DNA from: RPQJ01 sp963696545
Lineage (GTDB): Bacteria; Pseudomonadota; Gammaproteobacteria; Steroidobacterales; Steroidobacteraceae
Assembly (NCBI GenBank): GCA_963696545.1
Contig: CAVOKQ010000013.1
Location: 186,001 to 250,000 of the forward strand
Reading direction: 5' to 3'
DNA: 64,000 bases
The translations under genes and the position numbers were made by a program. The notes beneath the pieces are model-generated. The model made no database searches and was not told the DNA's origin. It saw nothing but the letters and a program-made list of their open reading frames with translations. Below are positions 1 through 8,870 of the stretch, piece by piece; the stretch's first letter is position 1, and every line of letters starts with the position of its first letter.

Positions 1-555
1 CGGGCGGCGATCGACGCGGGCGTCGAAGTGGTCGCCGTGCCCGGGCCCTGCGCGGCGATCGCGGCGCTGTGCGTGGCCGGGCTGCCAACGGACCGGTTCA
101 CTTTCGAGGGTTTCCTGCCGCCGAAGCGCAACGCCCGCCTCGAGGCGCTGCGGTCAATTGCGCGCGAGCCGCGCACGCTCGTCTTCTACGAGGCGCCGCA
201 CCGCCTGCAGGAATCGCTTGCGGACATGGTGCAGGCGCTCGGCTCGGGGCGGCCCGCCGCGGTGGCGCGCGAGATCACCAAGCGTTTCGAGAGTGTCTAT
301 CGCGGCACGGTCGCGACGCTTGCGGAGCAGTCATTGCGGGATACAGACATGGCGCGCGGCGAGATCGTGATCGTCGTGGGCGGGGCCACTGAGCAGGTTG
401 CGCCGCAGGACGCGGAAGTGGATGCGCTGCTCGGCGCGCTGCTCGCCGAGTTGCCGGTCTCGCAGGCTGCGAAGGTCGCGGCGCGCATCACCGGCAGGCC
501 GCGCAAGCTGCTCTACGATCGCGCGCTCGCACTCGGCTCGCCGCGGGAGTCGTGA
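1..555 (+). CDS. rsmI: 16S rRNA 2'-O-methyltransferase RsmI, 3' part
   Basis: C-terminal part of the SAM-dependent enzyme that 2'-O-methylates C1402 in the decoding centre of 16S rRNA. The reading frame is open from the first base of the window, so the start lies outside. Visible landmarks are VVAVPGPCAAIAAL near the left edge, the RsmI-typical FTFEGFLPPKR, then LVFYEAPHRLQESL and ITKRFE, which are standard tetrapyrrole-methylase-fold segments of this family. About 184 residues of an expected 280 or so are present. The gene ends 46 bp before rnpB, an order familiar from other gammaproteobacteria. Identification is from recognised family motifs. Confidence 0.93.
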   Translation, partial: RAAIDAGVEVVAVPGPCAAIAALCVAGLPTDRFTFEGFLPPKRNARLEALRSIAREPRTLVFYEAPHRLQESLADMVQALGSGRPAAVAREITKRFESVYRGTVATLAEQSLRDTDMARGEIVIVVGGATEQVAPQDAEVDALLGALLAELPVSQAAKVAARITGRPRKLLYDRALALGSPRES

Positions 556-589
556 TCGCACTCGCGCACGGGCCGTGTCTTGCGGCCTG

Positions 590-595
590 TATACT
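590..595 (+). promoter_or_regulatory. -10 element of the rnpB promoter
   Basis: TATACT lies 6 bp before the first base of the RNase P P1 helix, the right place for a sigma-70 -10 box. No good -35 hexamer is seen 16-18 bp upstream. Confidence 0.5.
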
Positions 596-601
596 GTGCG
601 C

Positions 602-975
602 GGGAGTCGGCCAGGCAATCGCTGCGAATTCGTTCGCGGAGGAAAGTCCGGGCTCCATAGAGCAAGGTGCCAGGTAACGCCTGGGGGGCGCGAGCCCACG
701 GAAAGTGCAACAGAAAGCAAACCGCCCAAGCGCCGCAGCAATGTGGCGACGGCAAGGGTGAAACGGTGCGGTAAGAGCGCACCGCGTCGGTGGCAACATT
801 CGACGGCACGGCAAACCCCACCTGGAGCAAGACCAAATAGGGAAGCACGCGGGCCATCGGGCCCGCACCCGCGGCTCGCGGAGGCTTCCGGGTAGGTCGC
901 TCGAGACGCGCGGCGACGCGCGTCCCAGATGGATGGTTGCCCTCGACAGAACCCGGCTTATCGGCCGACTCCCAC
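602..975 (+). ncRNA. rnpB: RNase P RNA, bacterial class A
   Basis: Catalytic RNA of RNase P, which removes 5' leaders from tRNA precursors. The ends are set by the P1 helix: GGGAGTCGGCC at 602-612 pairs perfectly with GGCCGACTCCC at 963-973. Universally conserved blocks are present in order: GAGGAAAGTCCGGGCTCC from about 638, GGTGCCAGGTAACGCCTGG (P7 to P10 area), GGGTGAAACGGTGCGGTAAG, ACCAAATAGG, and the distal CGACAGAACCCGGCTTATC. Length of about 374 nt fits type A RNAs. It lies between rsmI and mraZ on the same strand. Confidence 0.97.
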
Positions 976-1364
976 CTCTTCGGACCAGATATTCTTTGTT
1001 TTGTCAAGCGTTGCGGCCGGGCCGCAGCTGCGACGACCGGCGGGCGTACTGACGTCCGGCTTCTCCCATTTTGTCCCACCGGTCCGCCCGAAGTGCTTCC
1101 AGGGCGCTTTTCGCACGCCCGGCAGTCGGGCATCCCACTCGATACTGGGCCAATTCCTCGAATCAACGGCGTCCAGACACGGCTTGTGACGATCCAGCCA
1201 CCCATCGGCCTGCGTTCCCCACGTTGTTGCCGATCTAAGTCTAAATTCAAGAAGAATCGGTAAGCGATTGATTAAAATAAGGATACGCATCAAAAACCGC
1301 ATCCCGGGGTGAGCATTGGGGGTCTAAGTTCCTGTGTCCCTTGGAAAAATCTTTGCCTGGGCCG
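976..1364. other. Intergenic region between rnpB and the mra promoter
   Basis: About 390 bp with no convincing gene. It holds a T-rich stretch just after rnpB (about 990-1003) that may help end transcription, an inverted MraZ-like site (1064-1080), and an AT-rich patch near 1235-1300. A 114-codon open frame on the minus strand (958-1302) overlaps the 3' end of rnpB and matches no family I know; I treat it as chance. Confidence 0.6.
1064..1080 (-). promoter_or_regulatory. Second MraZ-like operator, inverted
   Basis: Read on the minus strand this is GGTGGGACAAAATGGGA: two TGGGA units with a 10-bp period. It differs at one of 17 positions from the operator core at 1402-1418, which reads GGTGGGACAAAGTGGGA on the plus strand. 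The match to the promoter-proximal operator is direct; its use by MraZ is inference. Confidence 0.45.
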
Positions 1365-1394
1365 TTGACTCGCTACGCGCGCGCGACCTATATT
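1365..1394 (+). promoter_or_regulatory. mra (dcw cluster) promoter
   Basis: TTGACT (1365-1370), an 18-bp spacer and TATATT (1389-1394) make a near-consensus sigma-70 promoter. Predicted transcription starts near 1401, so the MraZ repeats cover the start site and the first transcribed bases. This is the expected main promoter for the division cluster. Confidence 0.8.
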
Positions 1395-1401
1395 CCCGCG
1401 C

Positions 1402-1428
1402 GGTGGGACAAAGTGGGATGAAATGGGC
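1402..1428 (+). promoter_or_regulatory. MraZ operator, three TGGGN direct repeats
   Basis: TGGGA at 1404, TGGGA at 1414 and TGGGC at 1424 are direct repeats with an exact 10-bp period. This is the arrangement described for MraZ-binding repeats in E. coli and mollicutes (TGGGN units separated by 5 nt). They lie 26-50 bp before the mraZ start codon and just downstream of the -10 box, which suggests autorepression. Confidence 0.85.
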
Positions 1429-1453
1429 TACCGGCCCAATCTAGCGACCTGAC

Positions 1454-1909
1454 ATGTTTCGTGGCGCCAACAAAGTGACACTCGACGCCAAGGGGCGGGT
1501 GGCCATGCCTGCGCGATACCGGGACACCCTGGTCGAGCGCAGCGAGGGCCGCCTGGTCGCGACCGTCGACCGCGCGGACCGGTGCCTGCTGATCTACCCG
1601 CTCCCGGACTGGGAGGAGATCGAGCGCAAGCTGATGCGACTGCCAACCCTGAATCCCCAGGCACGGCGGCTGCAGCGGCTGATGGTCGGTCATGCGACCG
1701 ACCTCGAGCTCGACTCCCATGGCCGGGTGCTCGTGCCGCCCAAGCTGCGCGAGTACGCGGGCCTTACGCGTCAGGCGATGCTGATCGGGCAGGGCAGTCG
1801 CTTCGAGCTCTGGGACGAGCAGCACTGGAACGAGCGCCGCGAGGCGTGGCTGGCGGCGGGCGAGGAGACGGGCGACCTGCCCTCCGAGCTCGAGCAGCTG
1901 TCGCTCTAG
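1454..1909 (+). CDS. mraZ: Transcriptional regulator MraZ
   Basis: First gene of the dcw cluster: a DNA-binding regulator of the AbrB-like superfamily that forms rings and represses its own operon. The 151-residue product matches the usual length and opens with MFRGANKVTLDAKGRVAMP; the DAKGR motif recurs in the second half as DSHGRVLVPPKLREYAG, the two SpoVT/AbrB-like half-domains. The ATG at 1454 follows the operator repeats directly. No strong Shine-Dalgarno is visible. It is followed 8 bp later by rsmH. Confidence 0.97.
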   Translation: MFRGANKVTLDAKGRVAMPARYRDTLVERSEGRLVATVDRADRCLLIYPLPDWEEIERKLMRLPTLNPQARRLQRLMVGHATDLELDSHGRVLVPPKLREYAGLTRQAMLIGQGSRFELWDEQHWNERREAWLAAGEETGDLPSELEQLSL

Positions 1910-1917
1910 GCGCTCGC

Positions 1918-2847
1918 GTGGCGGAACACACGCCGGTACTTCCCGACGAAGTGCTGGCCGGGCTCGCGGTGCGGGCCGACGGTCGGTACTGCGACGCGAC
2001 GTTCGGGCGGGGTGGTCATACCGCCGCGATCCTGGGTGCGCTCGGTCCGGCCGGCCGCGTGATTGCGATCGACCGTGACCCGGACGCGATCCGGGCCGGG
2101 CAGCTGCGGTTCGCGGGGGAACCACGTCTCACGCTGATACGGGGGTCGTTCGGCCAGCTCGAGGAGCGGGTCCGGGCGGCAGGTTTGGAAGGGGAGCTGG
2201 ACGGCGTGCTGATGGACCTGGGGGTCTCGTCGCCGCAGCTCGACGAGGCCAGGCGCGGCTTCAGTTTCATGCAGGACGGGCCGCTCGACATGCGCATGGA
2301 CAACGAGGCAGGACAGAGCGCGGCGCAGTGGCTGGCGCGTGCCAGCGAGCGCGACATCGTCGCCGTCCTGCGCACGCTCGGCGAGGAGCGCTACGCGGGC
2401 CGCATCGCGCGGGCGATCGTCGCCGCGCGTGCCGTCGAGCCGATCGAGCGCACCGGGCAGCTCGCGGCGATCGTCGCGGCGGCCGTGCCGACCCGCGAGC
2501 CCGGCAAGCATCCCGCGACGCGCACGTTCCAGGCGATCCGCATCCACGTGAACGGCGAGCTCGACGCGCTCGAGTCCGCGCTGCCCCAGGCCGTGCGCCT
2601 GCTCGCGGCCGGCGGCCGCCTCTGCGTGATCAGCTTCCACTCGCTCGAGGACCGCATCGTCAAGCGCTACATCCGGCGCGAGGAGCAGGGCGATCCCGTG
2701 TATGCGGGACTGCCGAACGTGCCGCCGCACGCGCGCCCGCGACTGAAGCGAGTGGGCAAGGCGATCGACGCGAGCGAAGCCGAGATTGCGCGCAACCCGC
2801 GCTCGCGCAGCGCCGTGCTGCGCGTGGCAGAGAGGCTGGCCGCATGA
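1918..2847 (+). CDS. rsmH: 16S rRNA m4C1402 methyltransferase RsmH
   Basis: N4-methylates C1402 of 16S rRNA, the same nucleotide that RsmI modifies on the ribose. I place the start at the GTG at 1918, giving a product beginning VAEHTPVLPDEV, the conserved RsmH N-terminus; the frame is open further upstream but that part overlaps mraZ. The SAM-binding segment DATFGRGGHTAAIL is near residue 26, and later family blocks DGVLMDLGVSSPQLD and RTFQAIRIHVNGEL are intact. The 309-residue length is typical. The stop overlaps the ftsL start (ATGA). Confidence 0.97.
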   Translation: MAEHTPVLPDEVLAGLAVRADGRYCDATFGRGGHTAAILGALGPAGRVIAIDRDPDAIRAGQLRFAGEPRLTLIRGSFGQLEERVRAAGLEGELDGVLMDLGVSSPQLDEARRGFSFMQDGPLDMRMDNEAGQSAAQWLARASERDIVAVLRTLGEERYAGRIARAIVAARAVEPIERTGQLAAIVAAAVPTREPGKHPATRTFQAIRIHVNGELDALESALPQAVRLLAAGGRLCVISFHSLEDRIVKRYIRREEQGDPVYAGLPNVPPHARPRLKRVGKAIDASEAEIARNPRSRSAVLRVAERLAA

Positions 2848-3119
2848 GCACCATCGCCTGGCGCCTCGTCGTGGCCGCACTCGGGCTCGTGCTGCTCGGG
2901 TCGGCGCTCGGCGTCATCTACGGCAAGCACGAGGCGCGCAACCGTTTCAACGACCTGCAGCGCCTGACGCGCGAGCGCGACGAGCTCGACATCGAGTGGG
3001 GCCAGCTGCAGCTCGAGCAGAGCACCTGGGCGACCAACGGCCGGGTCGAGAGCGTCGCCCGCGACGACCTGCACATGATCATCCCGCAGGCGACCGACCT
3101 GCGCATCGTCCGGCCATGA
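2844..3119 (+). CDS. ftsL: Cell division protein FtsL
   Basis: Small bitopic division protein that with FtsQ and FtsB activates FtsW-FtsI septal synthesis. The 91-residue product has a short cytoplasmic start, one membrane segment (about residues 6-25), then a periplasmic coiled coil (NRFNDLQRLTRERDELDIEWGQL) and the conserved VESVARDDLHM before a short tail. It overlaps rsmH upstream and ftsI downstream by ATGA, so the three are probably translationally coupled. Confidence 0.93.
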   Translation: MSTIAWRLVVAALGLVLLGSALGVIYGKHEARNRFNDLQRLTRERDELDIEWGQLQLEQSTWATNGRVESVARDDLHMIIPQATDLRIVRP

Positions 3120-4846
3120 AGCGCAGCACGGCCCATGGCACCGAATCCGGCGGCGGCCGCTGGCGGCACTGGCTGGTGCTGGGCGCGCTCGGCTTGTGCG
3201 GCGTTGCGCTGCTCGCACGCTCCATCTACCTGCAGGTGATCGACCAGGATTTCCTCGAGAAGCAGGGCGACGCACGCATCCTCCGCGTGGCCAAGCTGTC
3301 GGCGAATCGCGGCATGATCGTCGATCGCAACGGCGAAGCGCTGGCGGTCAGCACGCCGGTCGACACCGTGTGGGCGGACCCGCGCAAGCTCGCCGAGGTG
3401 CCGCAGGATTTCCCGCGTCTCGCGAAGGCGCTCGATCGCGACACGCAGTGGCTCGCGCGCCGGGTCACGAGCAGCCTCGACAAGGAATTCGTCTACCTCG
3501 TGCGGCACATGCGGCCGACGGATGCGGCGAAGGTCAGGGCGCTCGGCATCCCCGGCGTCGACACGCTGCGCGAGTACCGCCGCTATTACCCGGCGGGCGA
3601 AGTCACCGGCCACCTGCTCGGCTTCACGAACGTCGACGACGTGGGCCAGGAAGGCCTCGAGCTCGCGTACGACCAGTGGCTCGGCGGCGAGCCCGGCGCG
3701 AAGCGCGTGATGCGCGACAGCCTCGGCCGCACGATCGAGGACATCGAGCGCATCAAGGCGCCGCGGCCGGGCCAGGACCTGCGTACGAGCATCGACCTGC
3801 GCGTGCAGTACCTCGCGTACCGCGAACTGAAGGCGGCCGTGCAGGCGAACAAGGCACGCGCGGGCTCGATCGTCGTGATCGACATCGCGACGGGTGAGGT
3901 GCTGGCGATGGTCAACCAGCCGGCCTTCAACCCGAACGACCGCGAGCAGTACGCGGCCTCGCGCTACCGCAACCGCGCCACGAACGACTTCCTGGAGCCT
4001 GGTTCGAGCATCAAGCCGTTCGTCGTGGCTGCGGGCATGGAAACCGGGCGTTACCACGGCGACACGCTGATCGACACCTCGCCCGGGATGATGCGCGTGG
4101 GCATCAAGACGGTGAAGGACCACAACAACCTGGGCACGATCGACGTCACCACCGTGCTCGCCAAATCGAGCAACGTCGGCACGGTGAAGATCGCGCTGTC
4201 ACTGAAGCCGCAGGAGATGTGGACCGCGCTCGACGCGTTCGGGTTCGGGCGCGTCTCCGGCTCTGGTTTCCCCGGCGAGTCCGCCGGCATCCTCACCGGG
4301 TACGAGCACTGGCGCTCGATCTCGCAGGCGACGATGGCGTACGGTTATGGCCTGTCAGTCACCCCACTGCAGCTCGCGCAGGCCTATGCAGTGCTCGGCG
4401 CGGGCGGGATCAAGCGGCCGATCAGCCTGCGCAAGGTCGATACGCCGCCCGCGGGCGAGCGAGTGATGCCCGAGCCAGTCGCGCGTGAGCTCGTGCGCAT
4501 GCTCGAATCGGTCGTCAGCGACGTCGGTACCGCCCGCCGCGCGGCCGTCATGGGCTATCGCGTGTCCGGCAAGACCGGCACCGCGTGGAAGGCCTCCGAG
4601 ACCGGCGGCTACTCCACCAACAAGTACCTCGCGATCTTCGGCGGCGTCGTGCCATCGAGCAATCCTCGCCTCGCCGCGGTCGTGATCATCGACGAGCCCA
4701 CCAGCGGCGCTTATTACGGCGGCGAGGTCGCGGCCCCGGTATTCGCGTCCGTGATGTCCGGCGCGCTGCGCCTGCTCGCGATCCCGCCGGACGACCTGCA
4801 GCGCGTGCCGGCAACCACACTCGTGCAGGCGCAGGACCCATGGTGA
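3116..4846 (+). CDS. ftsI: Septal peptidoglycan transpeptidase FtsI (PBP3)
   Basis: Cross-links septal peptidoglycan with FtsW. The 576-residue protein has an N-terminal membrane anchor (about residues 18-40), a dimerisation or pedestal region beginning near ANRGMIVDRNGE, and a transpeptidase domain with all penicillin-binding motifs: SSIK (catalytic Ser297, Lys300), SSN (351-353) and KTGT (486-489). The ATG at 3116 overlaps the ftsL stop. The frame is intact along its whole length, unlike several genes downstream. The 3' end overlaps murE. Confidence 0.97.
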   Translation: MKRSTAHGTESGGGRWRHWLVLGALGLCGVALLARSIYLQVIDQDFLEKQGDARILRVAKLSANRGMIVDRNGEALAVSTPVDTVWADPRKLAEVPQDFPRLAKALDRDTQWLARRVTSSLDKEFVYLVRHMRPTDAAKVRALGIPGVDTLREYRRYYPAGEVTGHLLGFTNVDDVGQEGLELAYDQWLGGEPGAKRVMRDSLGRTIEDIERIKAPRPGQDLRTSIDLRVQYLAYRELKAAVQANKARAGSIVVIDIATGEVLAMVNQPAFNPNDREQYAASRYRNRATNDFLEPGSSIKPFVVAAGMETGRYHGDTLIDTSPGMMRVGIKTVKDHNNLGTIDVTTVLAKSSNVGTVKIALSLKPQEMWTALDAFGFGRVSGSGFPGESAGILTGYEHWRSISQATMAYGYGLSVTPLQLAQAYAVLGAGGIKRPISLRKVDTPPAGERVMPEPVARELVRMLESVVSDVGTARRAAVMGYRVSGKTGTAWKASETGGYSTNKYLAIFGGVVPSSNPRLAAVVIIDEPTSGAYYGGEVAAPVFASVMSGALRLLAIPPDDLQRVPATTLVQAQDPW

Positions 4847-6390
4847 GCCGTGCGCCCGTCAGCGAAGTGAACGCCCGGAACGGATCCGGCACCGCACCCG
4901 AGTACCGCGCGTCGCTCGCGTCGCTGCTCGAAGGGATCGTCCGCCCGCTGCGCGACGTGCAGGTGACCGACATCACGCAGGACAGCCGGCAGGCCACACC
5001 GGGCAGTGCCTTCATCGCCTGTCCGGGCCGCACGTCGCACGGCGTGCTGCATGCACCGGCCGCAGTCGAACGTGGCGCGGTCGCCGTGCTCTGGGAGCCG
5101 ACGCCCGGAGTCGAAGCGCCGTCGTTGCCTCCGCAAACCGTCGTGCTCGCGATCCCGGACCTGTCGCAACGAGTGGGGCAGATAGCCGACCGCTACTTCC
5201 ATGAGCCCTCGGCGCAGCTCGCGGTCGCGGGTATCACCGGCACGAACGGCAAGACGACCGCGGCCTACCTGCTCGCGCAGGCTGCGGACGCCGTCGGTCG
5301 CCGCGGCTCCTACCTCGGGACGATCGGCTTCGGCAGGCCCGGCGCGCTCGCCAGCGCCGGCCTCACGACCCCGGACTGCGTGAGCGTGCATCGTCGCCTC
5401 GCGCAGTCGCGCGACGCGGGCGCGAAGACCATGAGCCTCGAAGTCTCGTCGCACGCGCTCGACCAGGGACGCGTGGACGGCGTGCGCTTCGACACGGCGG
5501 TATTCACCAACCTGACGCGCGACCATCTCGACTACCACGGCACGCTCGAGGCCTACGGGGCCGCGAAGGCGAAGCTGTTCCGCTCGCCCGGCCTGCGTTG
5601 TGCGGTCGTCAACGTCCGCGACGATTTCGGCCGCGGCCTCGCCGACACGCTCGACCCTGCGCTGCAGCGGGTGCTGTTCTCCACGTCGAACGAGATCTGG
5701 GCGCCCGGCGACTGCGGCTGGATTCGCGTCCCGGAGCTCCGCACGACGACGGCCGGGCTGACAATACACGTCGAGACTAGCTGGGGCGCCGGCGCGCTGC
5801 GCTCGCGCCTCGTCGGCGAGTTCAACGCGGAGAACCTGCTCGCGGTGCTCGGCGTGCTGCTCGGCTGGAACGTGCCGCTGCAGCAGGCCCTGGTCGCGCT
5901 CTCGATCTGTTCCGCGCCTCCGGGACGCATGGAGGCTTTCGGCGGCGGCCGGCAGCCGCTGGTGCTGGTCGACTACGCGCACACTCCGGACGCACTCGAG
6001 AAGGTGCTCGATGCTGCGCGCGCCCACGCGCGCGGCCGCGTGATCTGCGTGTTCGGCTGCGGCGGTGACCGTGATCCCGGCAAGCGTCCGCTGATGGGCG
6101 CGATCGCCGAGGGCCGCGCCGACGTCGTGGTCATCACCGACGACAACCCGCGCACCGAGGACTCGCGCGCGATCATCGAGCAGATTCTCGCAGGATTGCA
6201 GCATCCGGACGCGGCACACGTCGTCGCGGACCGCGCCGACGCGATCCACCTCGCGATCGCCGAGGCCGACGCCGGCGACGTCGTCGTGATCGCGGGCAAG
6301 GGGCACGAGGACTACCAGGTCGTCGGCCGGGACATGCGGCCGTTCAGCGACCGCGCGGTGGTGCTCGACGCGCTCGGGGAGGAGGCATGA
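4840..6390 (+). CDS. murE: UDP-MurNAc-L-Ala-D-Glu:meso-DAP ligase MurE
   Basis: Adds the third residue of the peptidoglycan stem. ATP-binding loop GTNGKTT is at residues 134-140, and the DNPR motif at 435-438 is the one that specifies meso-diaminopimelate rather than lysine. The start ATG at 4840 overlaps the ftsI stop (a GTG follows directly at 4843). The 516 residues are slightly longer than E. coli MurE (495), with the extra length before the first conserved block DSRQATPGSAF. The reading frame is unbroken. The stop overlaps the murF ATG. Confidence 0.96.
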   Translation: MVSRAPVSEVNARNGSGTAPEYRASLASLLEGIVRPLRDVQVTDITQDSRQATPGSAFIACPGRTSHGVLHAPAAVERGAVAVLWEPTPGVEAPSLPPQTVVLAIPDLSQRVGQIADRYFHEPSAQLAVAGITGTNGKTTAAYLLAQAADAVGRRGSYLGTIGFGRPGALASAGLTTPDCVSVHRRLAQSRDAGAKTMSLEVSSHALDQGRVDGVRFDTAVFTNLTRDHLDYHGTLEAYGAAKAKLFRSPGLRCAVVNVRDDFGRGLADTLDPALQRVLFSTSNEIWAPGDCGWIRVPELRTTTAGLTIHVETSWGAGALRSRLVGEFNAENLLAVLGVLLGWNVPLQQALVALSICSAPPGRMEAFGGGRQPLVLVDYAHTPDALEKVLDAARAHARGRVICVFGCGGDRDPGKRPLMGAIAEGRADVVVITDDNPRTEDSRAIIEQILAGLQHPDAAHVVADRADAIHLAIAEADAGDVVVIAGKGHEDYQVVGRDMRPFSDRAVVLDALGEEA

Positions 6391-7781
6391 TCCGCGATCT
6401 CGCCGAACTCGCCCGCGTCACCGGCGGCGTGCTGCACGGAGCCGACGCCGGCTTCGGCACCGTGACCACCGACAGCCGCACGCTCGAGCCCGGCACGCTG
6501 TTCGTCGCGCTGCGCGGCGAGCGCTTCGACGGCCACGACTTCGTGCCGCAGGCGCGCGACCCGCGGCGCGGCAGGCGCGCTCGTGAGCGCGCCTGGTGCC
6601 GGCCCCGATCGCCGCAGGTCGTCGTGCCCGACACGCTCGAGGCACTCCGGCGGTTCGCGCACGCGTGGCGTCGCGACTTCGCCGGCACCGTGGTCGGCGA
6701 TCACCGGCAGCAACGGCAAGACCACGGTCAAGGAGATGACCGGCGCGATTCTCGGCATGTGCCGGCCCGTGCCTGGTCGACCCAGGGCAACCTGAACAAC
6801 CACATCGGCGTGCCGCTGACGCTCGCGCGGCTCGACGCGAAGCACCGCTACGCCGTGATCGAGATGGGCGCGAACCACCGCGGCGAGATCGCGCACCTCG
6901 CGTCGATCGCCGAGCCCGAACGTCGGCCTGGTCATCAACGCCGGTCCCGCGCACCTCGAGGGATTCGGCGGCATCGAGGGCGTGGCGCGCGGCAAGGGCG
7001 AGATGTTCCAGGCGCTGGGTGTCGACGGCACCGCGGTCATCAACGCCGACGACCGCTTCGCGGCGTTCTGGCACGGCCTCGCGCGGGACGCCGGTCGCGT
7101 CGTGACTTTCGGCATGCGCGAGCGCGCCGATGTCAGCGCGCGACCGGCCTGCGCACCGTCGGCCGACGACGGTTTCGCGACCGAGTTCGACCTGGAGACG
7201 CCCGCTCGGCCGCCGTCGCGTCCGCCTCGCGCTGGCGGGCGACCACAACGTGATGAATGCGCTCGCGGCGGCGGCGGCGGCCCATGCGGCCGGCGCGGGC
7301 CTCGACGCGATCGCGGGCGGGCTCGCCGCGATGCGCCCGGTCGCGGGCCGGCTGCAGACACGCGCCGGCGCTGGGCGGCGCGCGACTGATCGACGACTCC
7401 TACAACGCGAACCCGGACTCGGTGCGTGCCGGCCTCGCTGTCACTCGCGGCGCTGCCGGGCGAGCGCTGGCTGGTGCTCGGCGAGATGCGCGAGCTCGGC
7501 GGGACGAATCGCGCGGCTGCACGCGGAGATCGGCGAGCTCGCGCAGCAGACCGGCGTCGAGCGCCTGCTCGCCGTCGGCGATGACGCCGCATCACGCGGT
7601 CGAGGCCTTCGGCGCCGGGCGCGCACCTGGTTCGCCGGCGTCGACGACCTGGTCGCCGCCGCGGAGTCGGCGCTGCACCCGGGCGTCACGGTACTGGTGA
7701 AGGGCTCGCGCTCGAACCGGCTCGAGCGCGTCGCGCGACGCGCTCGCACCGGCGCGGCGCCACGCGCGGGGGAGCCACTAG
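6387..7781 (+). CDS. murF: UDP-MurNAc-tripeptide:D-Ala-D-Ala ligase MurF (frame broken many times)
   Basis: Completes the UDP-MurNAc pentapeptide. Pieces of MurF occur in order but in different frames: N-terminal MIRDLAELARVTGG with TDSRTLEPGTLFVALRGERFDGH, ATP loop GSNGKTTVKEM (about 6707-6739), TQGNLNNHIGVPLTLARL with IEMGANHRGEIAHLASIAEP, NAGPAHLEGFGGIEGVARGKGE, GDHNVMNALAAAAAA, and LIDDSYNANPDSVRAGL. At least eight frame switches are needed, all explainable by single-base indels. The overall extent fits a complete gene of about 460 codons. Since MurF is essential and no second copy is visible, I infer consensus errors rather than a pseudogene. Confidence 0.85.
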
Positions 7782-7782
7782 C

Positions 7783-8870
7783 ATGCTGCGCTACCTCGCC
7801 GAATGGCTCGACGCAGTACTACACCGGCTTCAACGTCGTTCAGCTACCTCACGCTGCGGGCGATCCTGGCGGCGCTGACGGCGCTGTTGATCTCGTTCCT
7901 GGTCGGCCCGTCGATGATCCGCAAGCTCGCCGAGCGCCAGGTCGGCCAGCGCGTCCGCTCCGACGGGCCGCAGACGCCACCTGTCGAAGGCGGGCACGCC
8001 GACCATGGGCGGCGCGCTGATCCTCGTGGCGATCGTCGCCGCGACGCTGCTGTGGGCCGACCTCGCGCAACCGCTTCGTGTGGATCGTGCTCGGCGGTGA
8101 CCGTGGCCTTCGGCCTGATCGGCTTCTGGGACGACTACCTGAAGCTCGTGGTCGGCGACTCGCGCGGCCTCATCGCGCGCTACAAGTACTTCTGGCAGTC
8201 GGTGGCGGGTCTCGGCGCCGCGATCGCGCTGTACCTGACTGCCAAGACGCCCGTCGAGACGACGCTGATCGTGCCGTTCATCAAGCACTTCGTGCTGCCG
8301 CTCGGGCCGCTGTTCATCGTGCTCGCGTACTTCGTGATCGTGGGCGCCTCGAACGCGGTGAACCTCACCGACGGTCTCGACGGCCTCGCGATCATGCCGG
8401 CCGTGCTGGTGGCCGGCGCCCTCGGCGTGTTCGCGTACGCATCGGGCAACGTCGTGTTCGCCGACTACCTCGCGATTCCCTACGTCGCCGGCGCCGGCGA
8501 GGTGCTGGTGATCTGCTCGGCGATCTTCGGCGCGGGGCTCGGGTTCCTCTGGTTCAACACCTATCCGGCGCAGGTGTTCATGGGCGACATCGGCGCGCTG
8601 GCGCTCGGCGCCGCGCTCGGCGTGATCGCCGTGATCGTCCGCCAGGAGATCGTGCTGTTGATCATGGGCGGCGTCTTCGTGATGGAGACGGTGTCGGTCA
8701 TCCTGCAGGTGGGGTCGTTCAAGCTGCGCGGCAAGCGCATCTTCCGCATGGCCCCGATCCACCACCACTTCGAGCTCAAGGGCTGGGCCGAGCCGAAGAT
8801 CATCGTGCGCTTCTGGATCATCACCGTGATCCTGGTGCTGGTCGGCCTCGCGACCCTGAAGCTGCGATGA
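7783..8870 (+). CDS. mraY: Phospho-MurNAc-pentapeptide transferase MraY (5' part frameshifted)
   Basis: Integral membrane enzyme that makes lipid I from UDP-MurNAc-pentapeptide and undecaprenyl phosphate. The beginning is split over frames: MLRYLAEWLD from 7783, then QYYTGFN, then SYLTLRAILAALTALLISFLVGP, with further switches near 7975-8085 around TPTMGGALILVAI. From about 8090 the frame is clean and carries the family hallmarks FGLIGFWDDYLK, NAVNLTDGLDGLAI, NTYPAQVFMGDIGALALG and MAPIHHHFELKGW (metal and substrate site). The extent gives about 360 codons, as expected. The stop overlaps the murD ATG. Confidence 0.9.

Noticed and set aside
958..1302. A 114-codon minus-strand frame between rnpB and mraZ
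   Set aside because: It overlaps the conserved 3' end of RNase P RNA and matches nothing known.
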